A stretch of DNA of 64,000 bases from Streptomyces aurantiacus (GTDB lineage: Bacteria > Actinomycetota > Actinomycetes > Streptomycetales > Streptomycetaceae). Where the stretch lies: NCBI RefSeq assembly GCF_027107535.1, contig NZ_CP114283.1:3472001-3536000 (forward strand), read 5' to 3'. Shown piece by piece: positions 9,551-17,440 of the stretch. A model generated the notes under the pieces. That model was not told the DNA's origin. It saw only the letters and a list, made by a program, of their open reading frames with translations, and made no database searches. The number at the start of each line of letters is the position of its first letter. Positions within the stretch are counted from its first letter, which is position 1. A program made the position numbers and the translations under genes.

Positions 9551-11044
9551 TCACGCCGGTCGCCCCAGGTGCGCGAGGACCGTGCGCATGGCCCGGGACA
9601 CGGCGTCGCGGGACTCGTCCGTCGGATCGTGGATCTCGAAGCCGTGCCGGCCGCGCGGGACGTCGATGATCTCGACAGGGGTCTTCGTCTCCTGCGCCGC
9701 GGTCGTGAACTCCTCCACCGTGGCGGCGATCTGCGGCGTCTCCAGGCCCGCCCGGGTGAGCACGATCGGCGGCGGTGTTCCGCCGTCCGCCCGCAGCGCG
9801 GGGACCGGGCGGAAGCGGGGGCCGATGGCGCCCCAGCCCGGGAGCGGGGAGAGGATCGGGTAGGTGAGGGCCAGGCAGCGCAGCCACGGGGGCGGGGCGG
9901 CGATCCAGTCCGCGGCGAGCGGTCCGGCGCCGGAGAAGATCCACAGGGCGATGCGCTGCGCGTCCACGCGAGGGTCGGCCCGCAGCAGTTCGAGCGCTTC
10001 GGCGACGTCGTCCGCGGCCTGCGCGTAGTCGGTGAGGCCGTGCAGGCGGTGGTCCACGACGGCGCCCACCGCGCCGAGGCCCGCGGTGCAGCGGGCGTAG
10101 CCGAGGTAGAACGGCGAGTCGCGGGGCGTCGGGAGGAGGTCGGGCGGCACCGGGCCCCCGTGTACGAACAGCACCGCGGGCCAGGGCCCTTGAGCCTCTC
10201 CCGATTCCGGCAGGTGCAGGTCCACCCGCCCGTTGCGCACCCGCCGCCGCTCCGGGGCGTCGAGCAGGAAGGTCCCGAGGAACGGCGACTCGTCCTCGGG
10301 TACGGTCAGCCGCCGCCCCTCGCCCGCGGCCGCGCGCAGCAGCACCTCGGCCAGTTCGTCCGGGCACGACAGCATCGGCCAGTGCCCGGTGGCCAGTTCG
10401 AAGAAGCCCACCCGCGGATCGGCCAGCTTCCGGAACTGCGGCGGACCGGTGCGCACCAGCGCCTCGACCAGGTCCACGGTCATCCCTCCTGCCGTGCACA
10501 GGACTCCGCTGGTCGGGACGGCCGCGCCGGCGCCGGTCAGCCGCAGGGGCCGAGTCAGCGTGCGGGGCGGCTGCGGGGCGGCCAGCCCGCTCAGCAGTTC
10601 CAGCTGCTGAGCCGACAGCCCCTCCGTGCTGCCCCACCGCTGCCACTGGTCGGGCCCCGGCGGCGGCACCAGCGCCGAACCGTCCTCCGTACGCAGGAGT
10701 TCGTGCACGGTCTGGTCCGGTACGAGGGCCAGCGCCGTGTCGCCGTCCTGCGGCATCCCGGCGTCCAGGTGCACGATCCGCGCGACCCGCTCCGGGCGGC
10801 GGTCCGCCGCGCCCAGCACGGGATGGATCGCGTAGTCGTGGCCCACCAGGACCAGGCCGCCGCGCGGCTCCAGGGAGTCGATCAGCCGGACCACGTCCTC
10901 GACGTGCGTCTCCAGATCGGCCTCGGGGTGCCGGCTGAGCGTCACCGGGTGCGCTTCGGCGCCCGATTCCCGCAGCCGTACGGTCACCTCGCTCCAGAGC
11001 CGCCCGTCGGTGAACGGGCCGGAGACCAGGACGAACGTGGACAT
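9551..11044 (-). CDS. Two-domain (tandem) alpha/beta hydrolase
   Basis: The 497-aa protein contains two alpha/beta-hydrolase-like halves. The N-terminal half (about 1-245) resembles EstC/hydroxynitrile-lyase-type enzymes (MSTFVLVSGPFTDGRLWSEV), but its nucleophile elbow reads LVGHDYAIHP, with Asp where Ser is usual. The C-terminal half (about 250-497) resembles a prolyl-oligopeptidase/BAAT-type hydrolase with FVHGGPVPPD as oxyanion loop, WIFSGAGPL as elbow and RGRHGFEI carrying the His. ATG 11044 has a GGAGG box. It is transcribed from the MerR-type promoter at 11077-11107 and is therefore a likely target of the divergent regulator. Substrates are unknown. Confidence 0.8.
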   Translation of the reverse strand: MSTFVLVSGPFTDGRLWSEVTVRLRESGAEAHPVTLSRHPEADLETHVEDVVRLIDSLEPRGGLVLVGHDYAIHPVLGAADRRPERVARIVHLDAGMPQDGDTALALVPDQTVHELLRTEDGSALVPPPGPDQWQRWGSTEGLSAQQLELLSGLAAPQPPRTLTRPLRLTGAGAAVPTSGVLCTAGGMTVDLVEALVRTGPPQFRKLADPRVGFFELATGHWPMLSCPDELAEVLLRAAAGEGRRLTVPEDESPFLGTFLLDAPERRRVRNGRVDLHLPESGEAQGPWPAVLFVHGGPVPPDLLPTPRDSPFYLGYARCTAGLGAVGAVVDHRLHGLTDYAQAADDVAEALELLRADPRVDAQRIALWIFSGAGPLAADWIAAPPPWLRCLALTYPILSPLPGWGAIGPRFRPVPALRADGGTPPPIVLTRAGLETPQIAATVEEFTTAAQETKTPVEIIDVPRGRHGFEIHDPTDESRDAVSRAMRTVLAHLGRPA

Positions 11045-11076
11045 GAGTACCTCCAGGGGAAGGGTCGGTCGTGGGT

Positions 11077-11107
11077 AACCTAGGAACTCCCCCTGAGGGA
11101 GGTTCAA
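11077..11107 (-). promoter_or_regulatory. MerR-type promoter with 19-bp spacer and operator dyad
   Basis: Read on the minus strand, TTGAAC (-35, complement of 11102-11107) and TAGGTT (-10, complement of 11077-11082) are separated by 19 bp. The spacer contains the dyad ACCTCCC-N4-GGGGAGT. Over-long spacers with an internal dyad are diagnostic of promoters activated by MerR-family proteins through DNA untwisting. The dyad also covers the ribosome binding site of the divergent merR gene, which predicts autoregulation. Confidence 0.75.
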
Positions 11108-11110
11108 CCC

Positions 11111-12010
11111 TTGCCACCGGACAGCACCCTGAGCATCGGCGAACTCGCCGCGCGGGCGGGGACGACGGTCAAGACCGTCCGCTTCTATTCCGACCAGGGC
11201 CTCCTGCCGGAAGCCTCGCGCAGCGGCGGCGGGCACCGCCGATACGGCCCCGGGGCGCCGGCCCGGCTGCGCACGATCCGCGCACTGCGCTCGCTCGGTG
11301 TGCCCGTCCCCGAGATCGGGCGGGTCCTCGACCGCGGGGACACCCTGGAGGACGTCGTCGCGCGCAGGCTGGAGGACCTCGGCACCGAACTCGCCGCCCT
11401 GCGCTGGCGGGAGGCCGCGCTGCGGGCACTCCAGGACGGCGCCCCGGAGCAGCTCGCGGAGCGCCTGGAACTGATCGGGGCGGTCAGCGTCCCGCCCAGC
11501 ACCGCCGCCCTCGCGCACTACTGGCGCCGCCTGCTGCCGGTGCGTCTCTCCGCCCGCCTCCGTGCGGCCGTCACCGATGCGGCCGTCCCGCAGCCCTCCG
11601 CCGACCCGACTCCGGGCCAGGTCCTCGCCTTCGCCCGCATCCATGCGCTGGCGAAGGCCGCCACCGACCACTGCCTCGTGTCCCACCGGCCGGCCGCGGT
11701 CGCCCAGCCGGACCTGCTCTACGGCGGCCTGTACGAGGCTCACCGGCTGGTGGAAGCCGCTCTGCGGGCCGACCGCGACCCCGGCCCGGGCGAGGCACTG
11801 GACTGCTACGTGGCCGCCCACGCCCGCGCCTGCGGCACCCGCGACAGTCCCGACTTCCGCCGTACCCTCACCGTCCGTCTCGCCGCGGAGGACCACCCGG
11901 TCATGTCCCGCTACTGGCAGCTGGCAGGGGAGCTGACGCCCGGCCTCACCCTCGGAGGCGCGGACTCCTGGCTCCGCGAGGCGCTGACCGCGAGCACGGC
12001 CGCGGGCTGA
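11111..12010 (+). CDS. MerR-family transcriptional regulator
   Basis: The 299-aa protein begins with the MerR winged-helix domain: LSIGELAARAGTTVKTVRFYSDQGLLPEASRSGGGHRRY, then ALRSLGVPVPEIGRVLDRG. About 200 further residues of a helical effector-binding region without a recognised fold follow. It starts at TTG 11111, with GGGAGG 8 nt upstream inside the operator dyad. The divergent double hydrolase gene carries the matching MerR-type promoter, so it is the presumed activation target. No Cys pair typical of metal sensors is placed as in MerR or ZntR, so an organic ligand is more likely. Confidence 0.87.
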   Translation: MPPDSTLSIGELAARAGTTVKTVRFYSDQGLLPEASRSGGGHRRYGPGAPARLRTIRALRSLGVPVPEIGRVLDRGDTLEDVVARRLEDLGTELAALRWREAALRALQDGAPEQLAERLELIGAVSVPPSTAALAHYWRRLLPVRLSARLRAAVTDAAVPQPSADPTPGQVLAFARIHALAKAATDHCLVSHRPAAVAQPDLLYGGLYEAHRLVEAALRADRDPGPGEALDCYVAAHARACGTRDSPDFRRTLTVRLAAEDHPVMSRYWQLAGELTPGLTLGGADSWLREALTASTAAG

Positions 12011-12028
12011 ACCCCGCGGCCCGGAGCG

Positions 12029-12415
12029 TCATGGGCGGTACCGCAGGGGGTGGTCCTCCGGTACCTCGCACATGACGATCTGCGTCCCGTCCGGGTCCGC
12101 GAACCACATCTCGACGAGCCCCCACGGCTCCTTCACCGGCGGCCGGAGCACCTCGACACCGGCGGCCACGAGCTCCTCGAACGCCGCCGCCACGTCGGCG
12201 ACCTGGAGCCACAGCTTCACAGCGGGGGAGGGCGGTTCCCCGCCGCGCCCGGAGATCTCCAGGAAGCCGCCGCCGAGGAAGTAGACGGTGCCGCGCTCGG
12301 GCCCCGTACCGAACTCGCGGTAGACGGGCAGCCCCAGCTTCTCGCCGTAGAAGACGCGGGAACGTTCGGGGTCGGCCGGGCGGAGCAAGGTCCGGCTGCT
12401 CAGTACATGCACCAT
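12029..12415 (-). CDS. VOC-superfamily (glyoxalase-like) protein
   Basis: The 128-aa protein opens with MVHVLSSRTLLRPADPERSRVFY and has the repeated VOC module, with LWLQVADVAAAFEELVAAGVEV and MWFADPDGTQIVMCEVPEDHP in the second half; the Glu near the end is at a metal-ligand position in active members. It is convergent with the merR gene (18 nt between stops) and shares an intergenic region with the GNAT gene. Function within the superfamily (lyase, resistance protein or dioxygenase) cannot be chosen from sequence. Confidence 0.85.
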   Translation of the reverse strand: MVHVLSSRTLLRPADPERSRVFYGEKLGLPVYREFGTGPERGTVYFLGGGFLEISGRGGEPPSPAVKLWLQVADVAAAFEELVAAGVEVLRPPVKEPWGLVEMWFADPDGTQIVMCEVPEDHPLRYRP

Positions 12416-12486
12416 GTGTCCCGACCCTAGTGGGAGCGTTACCCTCGTCCATGCCCGAGCCGCGCCCGAGATCGGAGAACCGCTCC

Positions 12487-13026
12487 ATGGACACCGCCCA
12501 CGACGGACTGACCTTCCGTGACGCTGTCGACGCCGACGTGGACGCCCTCGTCTCGCTGATCGAGTCGGCGTACCGGGGGGACTCCAGCCGCACCGGCTGG
12601 ACCACCGAGGCGGACATCCTGGAGGGGCAGCGGACGGACGCGGAGGGCGTCCTCGCGGTCATCAAGTCGCCGGACAGCCGCCTGCTGGCCGTCGAGCGCG
12701 ACGGCAGGGTGGTCGCGTGCTGCCAGCTCGAACACCGTGGCACGCACGCCTACTTCGGGATGTTCGCGGTCAGCCCCGCGCTGCAGGGAGCGGGCTTCGG
12801 TAAAACGATCATCGCCGAGGCCGAGCGCTTCGCCGGCGAGGTCTGGGGAGCAGAGGAGATGCACATGACCGTGATCTCCGTACGCGAGGACCTCATCGCC
12901 TGGTACGAGAGGCGCGGCTACCGCCGTACGGGAGAGATGACTCCCTTCCCGTACGGCGACGAGCGGTTCGGCGTGCCGCAGCGCGACGACCTGCGGTTCG
13001 AGCTCCTGGTGAAGCCGCTCGCATAA
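12487..13026 (+). CDS. GNAT-family N-acetyltransferase
   Basis: This 179-aa protein carries the GNAT acetyl-CoA fold: LTFRDAVDADVDALVSLIESAY at the N-terminus, VVACCQLE and YFGMFAVSPALQGAGFGKTII, where QGAGFGK is the pyrophosphate-binding loop (Q-x-x-G-x-G/A), then AWYERRGYRRTGE. It transfers acetyl from acetyl-CoA to an amine of unknown identity. ATG 12487 is chosen over GTG 12430 and ATG 12451 because GGAGA lies 8 nt upstream and the conserved fold begins right after it. The stop is 4 nt from the stop of the convergent phosphodiesterase. Confidence 0.87.
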   Translation: MDTAHDGLTFRDAVDADVDALVSLIESAYRGDSSRTGWTTEADILEGQRTDAEGVLAVIKSPDSRLLAVERDGRVVACCQLEHRGTHAYFGMFAVSPALQGAGFGKTIIAEAERFAGEVWGAEEMHMTVISVREDLIAWYERRGYRRTGEMTPFPYGDERFGVPQRDDLRFELLVKPLA

Positions 13027-13029
13027 TCG

Positions 13030-13713
13030 TTACGCCGTGAAGCGGCCGGTGCGCTTGATCTCCGGGTAGTCGGTGGTGGCGCCGTCCAGCTCCAGCGCAC
13101 GCACCAGACGCAGCTGGTCCTGGGTGTTCACGACCCAGCCGATGATCCGCAGGTCCGCCTTGCGCGCGCGCTCGACGATCTCCAGGGTCAGCCGACGGAT
13201 GTTCAGTACGAGACTCGTGGCGCCGACCGCGGTCGCCCGCTCGACGACATCGATGCCATAGCGGCTGGCGACCAGCGCCGTACGGACGCCGGGGACGAGC
13301 CGCGCGATCTCGGCGACGGCCTCGTCGTGGAACGACAGGACCTCGACCCTGCCGACGAGGTCGCGCCGGTTCATGACCTCGGCCAGCGCCCGGGCCGCGG
13401 CGACGTCCTTGATCTCGGCCTGGAGCGGGGCCGTGACGGCGTCCAGGACCTCCTCGAACACGGGGATGCGCTCACCGCGGCCCGCGTCCAGCGCGCGGAG
13501 CTCGGCGAGGGTCTTCTCGGCGATCGGTCCCGAACCGTCGGTCGTCCGGTCCACGTCGGCGTCGTGCATGACGACGAGCGCGCCGTCCTTGCTCAGGTGC
13601 AGATCCAGCTCGATCAGGTCGAGGCCCGCCTGCTGGGCGGCGATGAAGGAACGGAGGGTGTTCTCGGGTTCGACACCCATGATTCCGCGATGACCGATGG
13701 TGAGGAAGTTCAA
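13030..13713 (-). CDS. Glycerophosphodiester phosphodiesterase family protein
   Basis: The protein has the GDPD TIM-barrel signatures: TIGHRGIMGVEPENTLRSF carries the HRG and E-N-T catalytic/metal residues, and LIELDLHLSKDGALVVMHD carries the ExD and H of the metal site. It cleaves glycerophosphodiesters to glycerol-3-phosphate and an alcohol. The best start is TTG 13713 (227 aa), 8 nt behind a GGAG box; a longer frame to 13782 adds 23 non-conserved residues. There is no signal peptide, so it is presumably cytoplasmic. It is convergent with the GNAT gene. Confidence 0.87.
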   Translation of the reverse strand: MNFLTIGHRGIMGVEPENTLRSFIAAQQAGLDLIELDLHLSKDGALVVMHDADVDRTTDGSGPIAEKTLAELRALDAGRGERIPVFEEVLDAVTAPLQAEIKDVAAARALAEVMNRRDLVGRVEVLSFHDEAVAEIARLVPGVRTALVASRYGIDVVERATAVGATSLVLNIRRLTLEIVERARKADLRIIGWVVNTQDQLRLVRALELDGATTDYPEIKRTGRFTA

Positions 13714-13986
13714 GGGGGTGACTCCGCTTCCGTCGACGGCGGCTCGGTTGCCGCGTGCTGTGGTCCCGTGGCCACGCGGCAAGGCCGCAGCCTAGTGGCC
13801 CCGCCCGGCGTCGGACCCGCCCCGGTGGCCGGATATGAGCCCTCCCAGCCGCGTGAACGGGCCGCGGCGGGACCGTCCGGCTCACCCCTGCGTGGGCGAG
13901 TCCCCCACGGGTTGACCGAACTTCGACGGCTACCCAGTCGACGGCGGAAGTATTCGCCGCCACGGTGGAATGCAGGAAAAACAGCG

Positions 13987-14028
13987 GTGAAGATGCGAGT
14001 AGGCAGAACAATCTCCCGAGATCTTCAC
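13987..14028. promoter_or_regulatory. Inverted repeat in the 310-bp gap upstream of DUF6421
   Basis: The gene-free stretch 13,783-14,093 holds a perfect 8-bp inverted repeat, GTGAAGAT (13987-13994) and ATCTTCAC (14021-14028), 65 nt before the DUF6421 start. The region is slightly less GC-rich than its surroundings, as expected for a promoter. I cannot define -35/-10 boxes with confidence. Nothing else gene-like is seen in the gap. Confidence 0.35.
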
Positions 14029-14093
14029 TTGTGGCGGAGTGGTCCTCCCGCATACGGTGTCCATACGCGAGGTTCTCCCGTGGAGGATGGGTC

Positions 14094-15491
14094 ATGACGG
14101 AAATTCTTGTGCAGGTGGGTGCGGAGGAGCAGGTTCCTCCCCGGAGCAGGGTGGTGAGCCACCCGGCCTGGCCCGTGCTCAAGGATGCCGTGGAGCGGAT
14201 CCGGCCATGGCAGTCCAAGGACGGGTCGATCGACTTCGACGCCGAGACCGCGCCGGATCCGGCCGACGCCGATCTGGCCGTGCGCCGTGTCGTGGACGCC
14301 GTCCAGGACCTGTCGCCGCTGGTGCCGCACGACTCCGAGTACCACGCGGCGCTCGTGAAGGACCTGCACCGCTGGGCGGACAGCGGCTTCCGGGTGCCCG
14401 ACTTCCTCGACTCGCTGCTGGCCTTCCAGCCCGCGGCGCGACGCGAGGACGGCCTCGAGCACCTGGTCGTCTTCCCGATGTACACGCAGAACGGCAACCC
14501 GGACCGCAACTTCGAAGCGGTCGTCCTGCGCATGGTCTGGCCCGACTGGCTGGCCGAGCTGGAGCGCACCCGCTACGACAACCCGCTGTTCTGCGGCATC
14601 AAGTTCGAGGACTTCACGGCCGGCTACGACACCAACTCGGCGGTCCTCTTCCCGGAGACCATCGCCGTGCGCGAGGCACCGGAGCGCTTCAGCTGGGGCG
14701 GCATCTTCTGCGACCGCGAGGCCGCCCGCTTCCGCAAGGTCACCGAGGCCGCCGTCGACACGCTCGGCCTCGAACTGCCCGACGGCATCCGCGAGATGGT
14801 CGGCGACCAGGCGCGCTGTGAGCAGGCCTTCGTCCTGTGGGACATGGTTCACGACCGCACCCACAGCCATGGCGACCTGCCCTTCGACCCCTTCATGATC
14901 AAGCAGCGCCAGCCATTCTGGATGTACGGCCTGGAGGAGCTGCGCTGCGACCTCACCGCCTTCAAGGAGGCCGTGAAGCTGGAGGCCGACGGTTTCCCGC
15001 AGGGTCGTGACGTGCAGTACGCGGTCCTGTTCGACCGGATGTTCCGCTTCCCCGTGACCGGTGACCGCGTCCGCAACTACGACGGTCTCGGCGGGCAGCT
15101 GCTCTTCGCCTACCTGCACAAGCACGGCGTCGTGCGCTGGACGGACAACAAGCTGCACATCGACTGGGACCGCGCCCCCCAGGTCACCAACCAGCTCTGC
15201 GCCGAGATCGAGGACCTCTACCGGGCCGGCATCGACCGTCCGAAACTGGTCCACTGGTTCGCCGCGTACGACCTGGTCTCCCAGTACCTCGCCCCGCACC
15301 CGGGGTCCCGCTGGGCCAAGGGTCCCGACGCCCTCGACCTGACGCTGCCGCCGAGGAAACTCGTGGACGACGTGCTTCCGGACGAGTTTCCCCTGAGCAT
15401 GTTCTATGAGGCGCTCTCCAAGAAGCTGAAGAACGTGATCGCTTCCACCAGGGGCATCACCGCGGCGAGTGCCGAGCGGGTGGCCGCGTGA
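14094..15491 (+). CDS. DUF6421-family protein of unknown function
   Basis: The 465-aa soluble protein is of a type conserved in streptomycetes (DUF6421). No signal peptide or membrane helix is seen. Notable conserved-looking stretches are VVFPMYTQNGNPDRNFEAV, FVLWDMVHDRTHSHGDLPFD (a His/Asp-rich segment that could bind metal) and HWFAAYDLVSQYLAPHPGS. ATG 14094 has a GGAGG box. The next gene, an SDR, starts 38 nt after the stop behind a perfect AGGAGG box, and a threonine-aldolase-like gene overlaps that, so the three form one operon. The function is not known; the context suggests small-molecule metabolism of a hydroxy-amino acid or related compound. Confidence 0.8.
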   Translation: MTEILVQVGAEEQVPPRSRVVSHPAWPVLKDAVERIRPWQSKDGSIDFDAETAPDPADADLAVRRVVDAVQDLSPLVPHDSEYHAALVKDLHRWADSGFRVPDFLDSLLAFQPAARREDGLEHLVVFPMYTQNGNPDRNFEAVVLRMVWPDWLAELERTRYDNPLFCGIKFEDFTAGYDTNSAVLFPETIAVREAPERFSWGGIFCDREAARFRKVTEAAVDTLGLELPDGIREMVGDQARCEQAFVLWDMVHDRTHSHGDLPFDPFMIKQRQPFWMYGLEELRCDLTAFKEAVKLEADGFPQGRDVQYAVLFDRMFRFPVTGDRVRNYDGLGGQLLFAYLHKHGVVRWTDNKLHIDWDRAPQVTNQLCAEIEDLYRAGIDRPKLVHWFAAYDLVSQYLAPHPGSRWAKGPDALDLTLPPRKLVDDVLPDEFPLSMFYEALSKKLKNVIASTRGITAASAERVAA

Positions 15492-15529
15492 GCGACCGCG
15501 TCCGGAACACTGCTCAGGAGGCGAAGACC

Positions 15530-16291
15530 ATGGGGAACGGGAACGGGGCACTGAGCGGAGCGGTGATCGCGGTGGCCGGCGCGGGCGGGCCGGTGGGCCG
15601 CGCGACCCTGCTGCGGCTGGCCGAAGCGGGGGCCGTGGTCGTCGGCTCCGACAACGACCCGGAGCGACTGGCCGAGGCCGTGGACGCGGCCCGCTACGCC
15701 CACGGCGGCGCCACCGTCGTCGGTGACACGGTCGACCTGCTCGACCGCGAGTCGTCCAGGGACTGGGCCGCCCGTATCGAGAAGGACTTCGGGCGGGTCG
15801 ACGGCCTGGTCCACCTCGTCGGCGGCTGGCGCGGCAGCGAGACCTTCACCAAGACAAGTCTCGATGACTGGGACCTGCTGGAGATGCTGCTCATCCGCAC
15901 CGTGCAGCACACCTCTCTCGCCTTCCACGAGGCGTTGCAGCGCAGCGACCGCGGCCGGTACGTGCTGATCAGCGCCGCGGGCGCCGGCAAGCCCACCGCG
16001 GGCAACGCCGCGTACGCCGCCGCCAAGGCAGCCGCCGAGGCCTGGACGCTGGCCATGGCCGACTTCTTCCGCAAGGCGGGGATCTCAGGAGGCGCCGACG
16101 GTCCGACGTCCGCGGCCGCCATCCTGATCGTGAAGGCCCTGGTGCACGACGCGATGCGCGCCGAGCGCCCGAACGCGAAGTTCGCGGGGTTCACGGACGT
16201 CAGGGATCTGGCCGAGGCCATCGCCGGTGTCTGGGAGCAGCCCGCCGCCGAAGTGAACGGAAAGCGTCTGTGGCTGACCGAGAAGCCGTGA
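15530..16291 (+). CDS. Short-chain dehydrogenase/reductase (SDR)
   Basis: The 253-aa protein has the Rossmann SDR plan: AVIAVAGAGGPVGRATLLRL as NAD(P)-binding loop, an Asp (GSDNDPER) at the end of beta-2 that suggests NAD preference, YVLISAAGAGKP, and the catalytic Tyr-x-x-x-Lys in NAAYAAAKAAAEAW. The start is ATG 15530, 8 nt after AGGAGG; a GTG at 15488 overlapping the previous stop is possible but less likely. The stop overlaps the GTG start of the following aldolase gene. Substrate unknown, but the tight coupling with a PLP aldolase suggests consecutive steps. Confidence 0.87.
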   Translation: MGNGNGALSGAVIAVAGAGGPVGRATLLRLAEAGAVVVGSDNDPERLAEAVDAARYAHGGATVVGDTVDLLDRESSRDWAARIEKDFGRVDGLVHLVGGWRGSETFTKTSLDDWDLLEMLLIRTVQHTSLAFHEALQRSDRGRYVLISAAGAGKPTAGNAAYAAAKAAAEAWTLAMADFFRKAGISGGADGPTSAAAILIVKALVHDAMRAERPNAKFAGFTDVRDLAEAIAGVWEQPAAEVNGKRLWLTEKP

Positions 16292-17358
16292 ACCCACCGA
16301 AGACGGATGCCCGGCGGCGCCACGACCCCCAGGTGCGCGGCTTCGCCAGCGACAACTACGCGGGGGCCCACCCCGAGGTGCTCGCCGCTCTGGCCCTGGC
16401 CAACGGCGGGCACCAGGTCGCGTACGGCGAGGACGACTACACCGACCACCTCCAGCAGGTGATACGGGGGCACTTCGGCGCTGGCGCGGAGGCGTTCCCC
16501 GTGTTCAACGGCACGGGCGCCAACGTCGTGGCACTCCAGGCGCTGACCGACCGCTGGGGCGCGGTGATCTGTGCGGAGAGCGCGCACATCAACGTCGACG
16601 AGGGCGGTGCCCCCGAACGCATGGGCGGGCTCAAGCTGCTCACGGTGCCCACACCCGACGGGAAGCTGACGCCCGAGCTGATCGACCGGCAGGCGTACGG
16701 CTGGGACGACGAGCACCGGGCGATGCCGCAGGTCGTGTCGATCACGCAGAACACCGAGCTGGGCACCGTCTACACGCCCGACGAGGTCCGCGCGATCTGT
16801 GACCACGCCCACCAGCACGGCATGAAGGTGCACCTCGACGGCGCCCGGATAGCCAACGCGGCGGCCTCACTGGACGTGCCGATGCGGGCCTTCACCAACG
16901 CGGTCGGCGTGGACGTCCTGTCCTTCGGCGGCACCAAGAACGGCGCCCTGTTCGGCGAGGCCGTGGTCGTCCTCAACCGGGACGCCGTCAGCCACATGAA
17001 GCATCTGCGCAAGCTGTCGATGCAGCTCGCCTCCAAGATGCGCTTCGTGTCGGTGCAGCTGGAGGCCCTGCTCGCCAAGGACCTGTGGCTGCGCAACGCC
17101 CGCCACGCCAACGACATGGCCCAGCGGCTCGCCGAGGGCGTACGCGCGGTCCACGGGGTCGAGATCCTGTACCCGGTGCAGGCCAACGCGGTCTTCGCCC
17201 GGCTGCCCCACGACGTGAGCGAGCGCCTGCAGAAGCGCTACCGCTTCTACTTCTGGGACGAGGCCGCCGGAGACGTGCGCTGGATGTGCGCCTTCGACAC
17301 GACCGAGGACGACGTCGACGGCTTCCTGGCGGCGCTCAAGGAGGAGATGGCCCGCTAG
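16288..17358 (+). CDS. Threonine aldolase-type PLP lyase
   Basis: This 356-aa fold-type I PLP enzyme belongs to the low-specificity threonine aldolase/beta-eliminating lyase family. It has FASDNYAGAHPEVLAAL, AFPVFNGTGANVVALQAL, the PLP-binding HLDGARIANAA and the Schiff-base Lys in VLSFGGTKNGALFGEA. These enzymes cleave L-threonine or other beta-hydroxy amino acids to glycine and an aldehyde. GTG 16288 overlaps the SDR stop (GTGA), giving translational coupling; an upstream GTG at 16270 is the alternative. It is the last gene of the DUF6421-SDR-aldolase operon. Confidence 0.9.
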   Translation: MNPPKTDARRRHDPQVRGFASDNYAGAHPEVLAALALANGGHQVAYGEDDYTDHLQQVIRGHFGAGAEAFPVFNGTGANVVALQALTDRWGAVICAESAHINVDEGGAPERMGGLKLLTVPTPDGKLTPELIDRQAYGWDDEHRAMPQVVSITQNTELGTVYTPDEVRAICDHAHQHGMKVHLDGARIANAAASLDVPMRAFTNAVGVDVLSFGGTKNGALFGEAVVVLNRDAVSHMKHLRKLSMQLASKMRFVSVQLEALLAKDLWLRNARHANDMAQRLAEGVRAVHGVEILYPVQANAVFARLPHDVSERLQKRYRFYFWDEAAGDVRWMCAFDTTEDDVDGFLAALKEEMAR

Positions 17359-17373
17359 CGCACCGGTCTTCGT

Positions 17374-17432
17374 GCATAGATATGCGATCACCCGAAAAAG
17401 AATTGACGCTCGAGTGATCGTATTCCTATGCT
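17374..17432 (+). promoter_or_regulatory. Promoter with long imperfect inverted repeat; predicted leaderless transcript
   Basis: An 18-bp arm at 17374-17391 (GCATAGATATGCGATCAC) pairs with 17414-17431 (GTGATCGTATTCCTATGC) at 15 of 18 positions. Between and over the right arm lies a good promoter: TTGACG at 17403-17408 and TATGCT at 17427-17432, spacer 18 bp. The ATG of the next gene is at 17441, about 8 nt beyond the -10 box, so transcription probably starts at or next to the start codon. The repeat would suit a dimeric regulator that blocks the promoter. Confidence 0.6.
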
Positions 17433-17440
17433 CTGCCGGC

